In this document: positions 27,226 through 35,293 of the stretch, in pieces
Numbering within the stretch: the stretch's first letter is position 1
Layout of the letters: each line of letters begins with the position of its first letter
Assembly (NCBI RefSeq): GCF_004006395.2
Contig: NZ_CP029758.2
Location: forward strand, 3,286,001-3,350,000
Direction: 5' to 3'
Length of the DNA: 64,000 nucleotides
DNA from: Clostridium sp. AWRP
Lineage (GTDB): Bacteria > Bacillota > Clostridia > Clostridiales > Clostridiaceae
Made by a program: the position numbers and the translations under genes
The notes under the pieces: model-generated
What the model was told of the DNA's origin: nothing
Databases searched by the model: none
Seen by the model: the letters and a program-made list of their open reading frames with translations, nothing else

Positions 27226-27713
27226 TTACTTTTCCCCCAGTACCCCTCATGAGTTTTTAATATTTCATCTTTTAATTCATTAAAAGGTCCTATTACTGTA
27301 ATGTCTTTCTGTCCTTTCTTAAACACTTCCCTACAGGAAAGGTCAAAAGTTGGATTTTGCTTGTCATTTCCCGTTTGATTTAAAAGTTCTTTTTCAGTAA
27401 GTCCATATACAACTGTTCTTACATTGCCCCAGTAAATGGCACCAGAACACATGACACATGGTTCAAAAGTAGTATATAGTGTACACTCTGCTAAAAATTC
27501 TTTAGAATATTTTTGAGATGCCCTCCTCATAAGGGAAGCCTCAGCATGTCCCGTACAATCTCCTGTACTTATCTCTATATTTTCCTGTTCTAAAAGTATA
27601 TTACCATCCTTATCTACAAGCAGTGCTCCAAATGGAGTATTTCCATGTTCTCTTGAATTTTTAGCAATTTCATTTGCCCTTCTTAAATAATATAAGTGAT
27701 CTTTTTTACTCAT
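27222..27713 (-). CDS. guaD: Guanine deaminase (cytidine deaminase fold)
   Basis: The 163-residue protein carries the deaminase zinc motif GHAEASLMRRA (about residues 53-63) with catalytic Glu, and TTFEPCVMCSGAIYWG (about 81-96) with the two Cys ligands. Length and C-terminal sequence fit the Bacillus GuaD-type nucleoside/base deaminases, which turn guanine into xanthine, rather than the tRNA deaminase TadA. Position between a purine-type ABC transporter and adenine deaminase supports the substrate. It overlaps ade by 4 bases and starts 59 bases after the permease stop. Confidence 0.88.
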   Translation of the reverse strand: MSKKDHLYYLRRANEIAKNSREHGNTPFGALLVDKDGNILLEQENIEISTGDCTGHAEASLMRRASQKYSKEFLAECTLYTTFEPCVMCSGAIYWGNVRTVVYGLTEKELLNQTGNDKQNPTFDLSCREVFKKGQKDITVIGPFNELKDEILKTHEGYWGKSN

Positions 27714-27772
27714 TACACTTTTCCTCTACTTTCTTCATAAAATCTTTAAGCAAATTTATTGAAACTTTTTTT

Positions 27773-28702
27773 CTAACGTTCCTCTCTAAAATAGGCATTA
27801 CCTAATGCTTTAGGTGGAGCATTTTTATTTGATTTTCTCATATATACAAGTACCAGTATTATAATAGTTACTAGATATGGGAGCATATCAATAAAATATT
27901 GAGAAATAAACATATTTTTCATTCTAAAACTAATGATATCAAGTCCACCAAAAAGATAAGATGCAAAAATAGCTTTATAAGGATTCCATGATGCAAATAC
28001 AACCAGTGCTACTGCAATCCAACCTCTACCTGCTGTAACATTATCCTGCCAGCTAGGAACATATGCCAGTGATAAATAAGCACCACCAAGTCCACAAAGT
28101 GCACCACCAATAAGTATATGAATATATTTATAAAGATTTACATTTATACTAGCAGCATCTGCTGCTGCCGGATTCTCTCCTACTGCTTTAAGATTTAATC
28201 CCTTATAAGTTCTGTAAAAATAAATTCCCATAATAATTGCAGCTGCATATCCAATATAAACTAAAATATCCTGATGGAAAAAAATCGGTCCAATAAAAGG
28301 TATGTGGGAAAGTATTGGTATACTTACAGGTTCAAAAAAACTTTTAACACCTCCTGGTATATTCTTGCCAACTATACTTTTACCTATAAAATTAGAAAAT
28401 CCAGTTCCAAATATAGATATAGCTAGTCCTGAAACTGTCTGATTAGCTTTTAAGTTAACCGTTAAAATCGTATATATGAGAACGCCAAAGGCTCCTGCTG
28501 CCATAGCTGCCAAAATAGCCATAATTGGATTTCCAGTATTATATCCTATACTAAATCCCATAACCGCACCCATAAGCATTAATCCTTCAACGCCAAGATT
28601 TAAATTTCCAGCTTTTTCAGTTAAAATTTCTCCTAGTGTTGCAAAAAGAAGGGGAGTTCCTGCAACTACTGCTGCTGCTAAAAAGCTAATTACTCCATTC
28701 AT
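27773..28702 (-). CDS. Purine nucleoside-type ABC transporter permease 2
   Basis: The 309-residue protein has about 8-9 hydrophobic segments and the branched-chain-amino-acid-like permease fold of the YufQ/NupC group. N-terminal GEILTEKAGNLNLGVEGLMLMG and GENPAAADAASINV are characteristic. It forms a heterodimeric channel with the permease encoded 3 bases upstream. An EAA-like loop for ATPase contact lies around residues 170-190. A GAGGTG site precedes the ATG. Substrates of this transporter class are purine nucleosides or bases, consistent with the deaminase genes downstream. Confidence 0.9.
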   Translation of the reverse strand: MNGVISFLAAAVVAGTPLLFATLGEILTEKAGNLNLGVEGLMLMGAVMGFSIGYNTGNPIMAILAAMAAGAFGVLIYTILTVNLKANQTVSGLAISIFGTGFSNFIGKSIVGKNIPGGVKSFFEPVSIPILSHIPFIGPIFFHQDILVYIGYAAAIIMGIYFYRTYKGLNLKAVGENPAAADAASINVNLYKYIHILIGGALCGLGGAYLSLAYVPSWQDNVTAGRGWIAVALVVFASWNPYKAIFASYLFGGLDIISFRMKNMFISQYFIDMLPYLVTIIILVLVYMRKSNKNAPPKALGNAYFREER

Positions 28703-28705
28703 TAT

Positions 28706-29800
28706 TTACACCTCATTTACAACTTTTTTATTTTCGTTATAATTTTCATTTACATCGCCCTTTGACAGTCTAAACCTAATAAAGAATTCGCTTCCAAGTA
28801 CAAAAAATAAAATTACTGACTGAAGTATTGATGCTACTGAATTTGGTATACCAAATGCTGTTTGGATAAACGATCCGCCTTGCAAAAGACCTGCAAATAG
28901 AATTGATACCAAAATACTTACAACAGGGTTTAAATTTGATATCCAAGCTATTATTATTCCAGTATATCCAACCCCACCTGTTATTTCAGTAGAAAGTGTT
29001 TGTTCTATAGCAGAAGACTGTATTACTCCTGTTATTCCACAAAATACAGCACTAAGTACTATAGCAATTAAAGTAGTTTTCTTTATACCTATTCCTGCAT
29101 ATTTAGCGGTATTTTCGCTTTCACCAATTACAGAAATTTCATAACCAGTTTTAGTGTGATTTAAGAATATATATACAAAAATAGCAAGTAATATAGCTAT
29201 TATCCATCCAATATGAACGCCAAAGACACTTGGAAGTACTGCGTTAGAAGAGAAATTAGGCATTTTAGGGAATCCCAAAGAACTAGGATCTTTCCATGGA
29301 CCATATTGAAGATAAGTTACAAATTTTAATGCAATATAATTCATCATAAGGGTAGTTATAGTTTCATTGGCCCTCCATTTCACTTTAAAAAAGCCTGGTA
29401 TAAATCCCCATATTCCACTAAATAGTACTCCACTTGCAAACATTAAAATGATGAGGATAGGAGATGGCATATTAGGAAAATGAAATGCAACAAGTGCAGC
29501 TCCAAAAGCTCCCATTATTATCTGACCCTCACCGCCTATATTATAATATTTTAATTTAAGACCTATTGCGATTCCAAGGGCAGTGATTGCAAGTGGTATA
29601 GCTGAATTTATAGTCTGCTTAATTGGATTAGAACCTCCAAAGGCACCTTTAAACATTGAAATATAAACTGATATAGGATTGCACTTAAGTGCTGCAAAAA
29701 GAATTCCCATTACAACAAAAGCTAATAATATGGCAATTATTCTAATAGACACTTCTTTATTTTTACTTATATTCTCTCTTTTAACAAACTTCATTTTCAT
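28706..29800 (-). CDS. Purine nucleoside-type ABC transporter permease 1
   Basis: The roughly 364-residue protein has about 9-10 membrane segments and the YufP/NupB-type signature KYYNIGGEGQIIMGA (about residue 80) and ANETITTLMMNYIA (about 145). It pairs with the following permease. Its start overlaps the end of the ATPase gene; possible ATGs are 29809, 29800 and 29794, and I chose 29800 because an AAGGG lies at suitable distance. The overlap suggests coupled translation within the operon. Confidence 0.9.
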   Translation of the reverse strand: MKMKFVKRENISKNKEVSIRIIAILLAFVVMGILFAALKCNPISVYISMFKGAFGGSNPIKQTINSAIPLAITALGIAIGLKLKYYNIGGEGQIIMGAFGAALVAFHFPNMPSPILIILMFASGVLFSGIWGFIPGFFKVKWRANETITTLMMNYIALKFVTYLQYGPWKDPSSLGFPKMPNFSSNAVLPSVFGVHIGWIIAILLAIFVYIFLNHTKTGYEISVIGESENTAKYAGIGIKKTTLIAIVLSAVFCGITGVIQSSAIEQTLSTEITGGVGYTGIIIAWISNLNPVVSILVSILFAGLLQGGSFIQTAFGIPNSVASILQSVILFFVLGSEFFIRFRLSKGDVNENYNENKKVVNEV

Positions 29801-31319
29801 AAATCTCATCACCCTTACGCTTATTGCCAAGCATTTTATATCCTATTGCTTCCTTTGTAACATTTTTGCTTTCAAAGTTTCCTGTTATCTCCCCTGAATA
29901 CATAACTATAATTCTGTCACAAATACTTAAAAGTATATCCAGGTCTTCTCCAACAAATAATATACCTGTACCTTTTTTCTTTTCTTCATTTACTAAATTA
30001 TAAATGGTATAACAAGTGTTTATATCAAGGCCCCTTACTGGATAACCCATTAAAATCAACTTAGGATTTAATCCTAATTCTCTTCCCAAAAGTATTTTTT
30101 GTATATTTCCTCCAGAAAGATTTTTAATTGGATAATGTATACTTGGGGTCTTTACTTCTAAATCCTCTTTAATTTTTTCAGCTTTCTTTTCAACATCATC
30201 TTTTTTGAGTAGCAATCCTTTTTGTTTTTTATAATATTTTAAAAACACATTATCGACCATATCCATAGATCCTACAAGTCCCATACCAAGCCTGTCCTCC
30301 GGTATAAAACTTATTCCTAAATTTTCTTTTGAAAGTTTTGAAGCATCTTTATCAGTTATGTCTTTTCCCTGAAATTCTATTTTTCCACTAGATATTTTAG
30401 TAATTCCAGCTATGGCTTCACAAAGTTCCTTCTGACCACATCCTGAAATTCCTGCGACTCCAACTACTTCTCCTTCATGTATCTCAAAATTTATATTTTT
30501 AAGTATAGGAATGTTCAAATCATTTATTAAGTTTAAATCTGAAACTTTTAATATGGATTTGCCAATAGTCGTATTTGATTTTTCTATAGCTAAATCTACA
30601 TGATAACCTATCATCTTATCTACTAATTCCTTAGGTGTAGTACTATCTTTTGTAACAGTTTCTACAGATTCACCTTTTCTAAGTATAGTAATTGTGTCCG
30701 CTACTTGCATAACCTCATCTAATTTATGAGTTATAAATATAATAGAACATCCTTCTTTTTTCATTCTTTTCATTAAGTTAAATAATTTCTTGGTTTCTTG
30801 AGGGGTAAATACTGCTGTGGGTTCATCTAAAATAAGAATATCAGCTCCCCTATACAGCACCTTTAATATTTCAAGATTTTCTCTTTCTCCTACAGACATA
30901 TCATAAACGTATTTGTTTAAATCTACATCAAAGCCATATTTGTCTTTTATTTGTTGAACTTTTTTTACCTCTTTATCATAATTTAAAAATAACTTTTTTT
31001 TCTTTCCCAAAATAATATTTTGTATTGCAGTCATGGATTCTATAAGTTTGAAATGTTGATATATCATACCTATACCAGATTTTATAGCATCAGTAGGTGA
31101 TTTAAACCTAATTTCCCTGCCATGTATAAAAATTGAACCGCCATCAGGAATATATATTCCTGACAGCATGTTCATAAGTGTACTTTTGCCTGCACCATTT
31201 TCACCTAACAGTGCATGAATTTCTCCACCTTTAACATTAAAATTAACATTGTTATTAGCAACTACGTCACCAAATTTTTTAGTTATATTTTTCATAGTTA
31301 AATAATATTCTTCATTCAA
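29781..31319 (-). CDS. Tandem ABC ATPase of the BMP-type nucleoside transporter
   Basis: The 512-residue protein contains two ATPase domains, as in YufO/RbsA. Domain 1 has GENGAGKST (about residue 39), the signature VGERE, and the Walker B ADILILDEPT. Domain 2 (about 265-505) has the weaker P-loop GISGCGQKE, LSGGNIQK, and KLILMGYPVRGLD in place of a standard Walker B. This degenerate second site is normal for the family. It energises the two permeases encoded downstream and works with the lipoprotein encoded 17 bases upstream. Confidence 0.94.
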   Translation of the reverse strand: MNEEYYLTMKNITKKFGDVVANNNVNFNVKGGEIHALLGENGAGKSTLMNMLSGIYIPDGGSIFIHGREIRFKSPTDAIKSGIGMIYQHFKLIESMTAIQNIILGKKKKLFLNYDKEVKKVQQIKDKYGFDVDLNKYVYDMSVGERENLEILKVLYRGADILILDEPTAVFTPQETKKLFNLMKRMKKEGCSIIFITHKLDEVMQVADTITILRKGESVETVTKDSTTPKELVDKMIGYHVDLAIEKSNTTIGKSILKVSDLNLINDLNIPILKNINFEIHEGEVVGVAGISGCGQKELCEAIAGITKISSGKIEFQGKDITDKDASKLSKENLGISFIPEDRLGMGLVGSMDMVDNVFLKYYKKQKGLLLKKDDVEKKAEKIKEDLEVKTPSIHYPIKNLSGGNIQKILLGRELGLNPKLILMGYPVRGLDINTCYTIYNLVNEEKKKGTGILFVGEDLDILLSICDRIIVMYSGEITGNFESKNVTKEAIGYKMLGNKRKGDEIYENEVC

Positions 31320-31336
31320 AAGGATACACTTCCTTC

Positions 31337-32464
31337 CTATTTTTCATTTGCACCATTTATGCCTTGTACAAACCAATCTATTTTTTCAAGATAATTGTCA
31401 TCTAAAACCTGACCTTCTTTAACTTTTAATTCACCTTTTTGATCCTTAATTGGTCCAGCAAATATCTTCAATTTACCTGAAATTATATCAGCTTTAGCTT
31501 TTTCTACAGCTTCTTTTCCACCTGCTGGTGCACTTTCTGCTCTAATTGGTGCAAGATCATTAACTCCTGATTCAATACCCTTTAACCATTTCTCAGATTT
31601 CCACTTTCCAGCTATTAAATCATTAATTTGCTGTTTATAATACACATCCCAATGATAAACAGGTGCTGTCATGTACATTTTAGGATCTTCATTCTTCTTG
31701 TCTCTATCAAATCCTATACCTGCAAGTCCCTTTTCTTCAGCAGGATCTAAAGCAGATGTAGTATTTTGTTCTTCACTTATAACATCATTTCCCTGATCAA
31801 CAAGTGCCTTACCTGCTTCTTTTTCTTTTGCAGGATCATACCAAGTATGAGTCCACTTTACATTTACTACAGCATTTTTGTTAACAGACTGTACTCCTAA
31901 TGCAAAAGCATTAATTTGCCTATATAATTCTGGTATCGGCATAGATCCTACTACACCTATTTTGTTTGTCTTAGTTTTCATGCCAGCCAATATACCAGTT
32001 AAATACGTTGATTGATAGTATTTAGCAAAATATGCGCCCATATTATCTGCTGTTTTATATCCTGCATTATGTAGGAATATAACATCCTTATGTTTTTGTG
32101 CTTCCTTATAAACATAATCCATATATCCAAAGCTAGCTGCTACAATTACATTACATCCCTGACTAATCATATCTTCTATAACAGGTTCAACTTTCTGGGA
32201 TTCTGGAACATTTTCTTTATATATAGTCTTGATTCCCATCTTATCAAGTGCCAGTCTTCCATCGTTGTGGGCATCAACCCAGCCACCATCACCTAAACTG
32301 CCATCATAAATAAAACCAACTTTTATTTTGTCTTTATCTATTTTCTTTCCTCCAGAAGTAGTACTTACTCCAGTAGAGCTTGTGTCAGATGACGAACATC
32401 CTGCAAATAATCCTGTAATAACAACAAGTACAAGTAAAAAGATAAGTATTTTTTTCTTCTTCAT
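31337..32464 (-). CDS. BMP family substrate-binding lipoprotein (PnrA/BmpA-like)
   Basis: The 375-residue protein has a lipoprotein signal peptide ending in the lipobox LFAGC (Cys at about residue 22), then a PnrA/Med-type periplasmic-binding fold (IKVGFIYDGSLGDGGW, FGYMDYVY, GVVGSMPIPELYRQINAFALG, YHWDVYYKQQIND). Members bind purine nucleosides or related compounds. The ATG at 32464 follows GGGGGAA; an in-frame upstream start at 32509 has no site. As the first gene of a six-gene operon ending in ade, it is the receptor for purine uptake; the exact ligand is inferred. Confidence 0.93.
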   Translation of the reverse strand: MKKKKILIFLLVLVVITGLFAGCSSSDTSSTGVSTTSGGKKIDKDKIKVGFIYDGSLGDGGWVDAHNDGRLALDKMGIKTIYKENVPESQKVEPVIEDMISQGCNVIVAASFGYMDYVYKEAQKHKDVIFLHNAGYKTADNMGAYFAKYYQSTYLTGILAGMKTKTNKIGVVGSMPIPELYRQINAFALGVQSVNKNAVVNVKWTHTWYDPAKEKEAGKALVDQGNDVISEEQNTTSALDPAEEKGLAGIGFDRDKKNEDPKMYMTAPVYHWDVYYKQQINDLIAGKWKSEKWLKGIESGVNDLAPIRAESAPAGGKEAVEKAKADIISGKLKIFAGPIKDQKGELKVKEGQVLDDNYLEKIDWFVQGINGANEK

Positions 32465-33069
32465 TATTAGTTCCCCCTTATTATTTAGAATAATATTATT
32501 AGAAGGCAAGTGAATAATTTTATAGTTTATTATTCATTTGCTTTTTAAATATATCTAGAAATAAAATATAGTAGTTAGCATTTTAAAAAGTATTTTTATA
32601 TTTTCGTTATTTTATGCAAAGTGTTTTTGCTTATTTATCATTTTTATCGTGATAATATTTTATAATAGTAATAATATATTATTATATTAAGTATTATAGT
32701 TGCATATTTTAAATAATACAATAGTAAAATTACAAATTTATTAATATTTTTTTATTTTTATGCTAAAAATAATGCTATAGCATATGTATTTTTACGATTT
32801 TTATAATTAAGCTGCATACTTTTTCATTAATTTAATTGAATATAATATATTATTTTCTAAAAAAAGCATTTTTATATGCTTGTATATTTCATTATAGGCA
32901 TTATATTTATAGAAAATTTTAAAAATATGTATTTTAATATGTGAGTTTAATGTTATAATCTAAATAAGTATTTTTATATATTTTAATAATTTTATCGTTA
33001 AGTGGTATATTGTTATTTTTATTTATTATCTTTATTGTTATAAGTTAAATAATAATTGGGGTGAGAAAT
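32465..33069. other. Very AT-rich divergent intergenic region
   Basis: This 600-base spacer between the purine operon and its likely regulator has no open frame of note. It repeats short ATTTTTA/TATTTTTAT motifs and small inverted repeats such as GCATTTTTATATGC (about 32867). I looked for the purine riboswitch core (paired loops with TATGG-like and CCGTAAA-like segments) and did not see it. It must hold the promoters and operators of both flanking units. Confidence 0.5.
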
Positions 33070-33720
33070 TTGAATAACAGAGAATTATTAAAAAAGTACA
33101 TACCTGTAGCTAAATTTATTTCTGAAATTCTAGGAGATAACTGCGAGGTAGTAATCCAAGATATAACTACTCCTAACAATTCTATAATTTTTATAAAAAA
33201 CGGTCATTTAACAGGAAGAAATATAGGTAGTCCCCTTACTAACTTAGTTCTTAATATAATTCAGAATAAAACTTATACTAATAAAAATTACGCAACTAAC
33301 TACAAAGCAGAAGGTAATTTTAAAACTTTCAAATCTTCAAGCTATTTTATTAAAAATAATGATAACAAGATAATAGGATTACTTTGTGTAAATATAGATA
33401 TTGAACCTTATAATAAAGTCAAGGATTTAATGGATAGATTAAGTTTTGTATCAAATACCGACGTGAGCGAAAGTGAAAACATAAAAACACAAGAGCAATT
33501 TTATGATAATGTGGACGATCTCTTATGTACCATGATCAATGAGGCTATATCTGAAATAAATATTCTTCCAGAACGCATGTCTGCTAATGAAAAGATTTGT
33601 GTAGTAAAATATTTATACGATAAAGGAGCTTTTAATTTGAAAGGTGCTGTAGTTAAAGTAGCTAAGGCTCTTTTGGTTTCCGAGCCTACTATATACAGAT
33701 ACTTAAACAAATACATGTAA
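33070..33720 (+). CDS. YheO-type PAS-HTH transcriptional regulator
   Basis: The 216-residue protein has an N-terminal YheO-like PAS domain (about 5-120; CEVVIQDITTPNNSIIFIKNG split, and IGSPLTNLVL) and a C-terminal helix-turn-helix (about 165-215; VVKVAKALLVSEPTIYRYLNKY). Related regulators (for example DauR) sense a small ligand and control catabolic operons. Divergence from the purine operon suggests that as the target. I chose the TTG at 33070 behind GGGGTG; the GTG at 33061 is part of that site. A terminator follows directly. Confidence 0.85.
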   Translation: MNNRELLKKYIPVAKFISEILGDNCEVVIQDITTPNNSIIFIKNGHLTGRNIGSPLTNLVLNIIQNKTYTNKNYATNYKAEGNFKTFKSSSYFIKNNDNKIIGLLCVNIDIEPYNKVKDLMDRLSFVSNTDVSESENIKTQEQFYDNVDDLLCTMINEAISEINILPERMSANEKICVVKYLYDKGAFNLKGAVVKVAKALLVSEPTIYRYLNKYM

Positions 33721-33724
33721 TAAA

Positions 33725-33768
33725 GTGCACCCCAAATGTTAGATACGTATAAAACATTTGAGGTGCAC
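33725..33768. terminator. Bidirectional terminator
   Basis: GTGCACCCCAAATGTT pairs with AACATTTGAGGTGCAC (one mismatch) between the convergent YheO-type and GH25 genes. Confidence 0.85.
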
Positions 33769-33790
33769 CTATTTTCACAGCTTCCTTAAT

Positions 33791-34711
33791 TTAGTTATTC
33801 AAAAATATACCCCATGTGTCTGAACCTAAAATACCATCCGTAGCTTTTCTCCAATTCTTCTGAAGATTAGTTACAGCCTGGAAAGTGGCTTCATCATAAA
33901 CCATAGGAGTATAAGAATTTTTCTTTAAATAGCCATATTGCTCAAGTTTCTGCTGTATCCACAACACTACATGAGATTTATGACCTTTAACAATGATATT
34001 TTGTATTCCCTTTAGTGCCGCAGTCGTGGCAGGTCCTGCAATACCATCTACAGCTAATTTTGCATTATAATCCAAATTCAGATTATACTGAAGCGCTTTT
34101 ATCTGCTGCACAAGAGTATTAGGCTTAACAGGTGATACATTTCCAGTAAATATATCTTCTATAAAATAATTTAAGTCCACATATCCCACAGCTCCGTTTA
34201 ATTTTCCGGTTTCTGAATACTGCCATGAAGCATTATCTGGATATAAGGAAGGCTGACTTCCATAACTTGCAATCCAAAGTGGAACATCTGGAATATTACC
34301 TGACAAATAATCTTTATAAAATGCATATCCAGAATATACTCCTATCTTGCGACCTTGTGACTGTACATATTTGATAAACGCATTTGCAAAATTAATAGCA
34401 TTGCTCCTGCTCCAATTTTCCTCTCCCTCTATATCAAGCCACAGAACAGTGTCACTTTCCAATCCTGAGATAGTTTCTAAAAAGTGCTTTGCTTCTGCTG
34501 TTGGAGCATTGCCATTTGCGTAATGATAAAATCCCAATTTAAGTCCTGCCTGTTTAATTCTTGGATATCTATAATTTAATAAACTATCTACACGATATAG
34601 ACCTTGTGTTGCTTTTTGAATTACTACAGAAATACCATCTGTATTTTTAATAACATTCCAGTCTGAAATATTATCTCCTTCATATACGTCTATTCCATTC
34701 ATTATCTTCAT
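33791..34711 (-). CDS. GH25 lysozyme with peptidoglycan-binding domain
   Basis: The 306-residue protein begins without a signal peptide and has a GH25 muramidase domain (about 1-190; catalytic acids in NGIDVYEGD and LWLDIEGEENW). It then has a PG_binding_1-type region (about 195-305; LQYNLNLDYNAKLAVDGIAGPATTAA-like repeat split, and ATDGILGSDTWG). It should cleave the MurNAc-GlcNAc bond. Lack of a signal suggests release by lysis, sporulation or a holin-type route. AGGAGG precedes the ATG. The gene stands alone. Confidence 0.92.
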   Translation of the reverse strand: MKIMNGIDVYEGDNISDWNVIKNTDGISVVIQKATQGLYRVDSLLNYRYPRIKQAGLKLGFYHYANGNAPTAEAKHFLETISGLESDTVLWLDIEGEENWSRSNAINFANAFIKYVQSQGRKIGVYSGYAFYKDYLSGNIPDVPLWIASYGSQPSLYPDNASWQYSETGKLNGAVGYVDLNYFIEDIFTGNVSPVKPNTLVQQIKALQYNLNLDYNAKLAVDGIAGPATTAALKGIQNIIVKGHKSHVVLWIQQKLEQYGYLKKNSYTPMVYDEATFQAVTNLQKNWRKATDGILGSDTWGIFLNN

Positions 34712-34889
34712 AAATCATTCCTCCTATTGTATTTTTAAATACTTAGGACAAAAGGAGTCTATTAACTTGTTATGCCAATGCCTCCATTTTAATGTATTCA
34801 TGAAGCTTTTAATTTGTTAAAAATAAAAAGAATTCTATACCCTTAAAACACATCATTTCTCCAATACGGTCACTATGTATTCATTAAGT

Positions 34890-35252
34890 TTATTTATATT
34901 CTTCTAATGTCTTCAATAAAGTTTCAGTATGAAAAGGCTTCCTAATATAGCCACTAGCTCCTAGTTTTATACATTCATCTTTCACTTCTTCATGACCTAC
35001 TGCTGACATAATAAGTACAACTGCGTTAGGGTCAATTTTCATTATATCAGTTAAAACTTCAACACCATCCATCCTAACCTCAGACATATTCAAATCTAAA
35101 AGCACAATGTCTGGTTTTTCAAGCTTGAATAGCTCTACTGCTTCCTGTTTATTTGATGCACCAAATATACTTTGGAAACCTCCCTTTTCAATAATCTTTT
35201 TTACGAACATCCTCATATACGATGAATTATCAACTATTAATACCTTTTTCAT
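34890..35252 (-). CDS. CheY-like single-domain response regulator
   Basis: The 120-residue protein is a lone receiver domain. It has the acidic pocket after KVLIVDNSS, the phosphoacceptor Asp in DIVLLDLNM (about residue 54), Ser in LIMSAVG and the conserved Lys in YIRKPF (about 104). It has no output domain, so it probably works by protein contact, as CheY or Spo0F do. It follows the hybrid kinase gene by 41 bases on the same strand and may accept phosphate from its Hpt domain. Confidence 0.92.
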   Translation of the reverse strand: MKKVLIVDNSSYMRMFVKKIIEKGGFQSIFGASNKQEAVELFKLEKPDIVLLDLNMSEVRMDGVEVLTDIMKIDPNAVVLIMSAVGHEEVKDECIKLGASGYIRKPFHTETLLKTLEEYK

Positions 35253-35293
35253 ATTAAAAACTCCTTTATATCCCTAATTTTTAAAGACCCTCT

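Noticed and set aside
32465..33069. Purine riboswitch in front of the purine operon
   Set aside because: No TATGG/CCGTAAA-like loop pair or three-way stem could be found on either strand.
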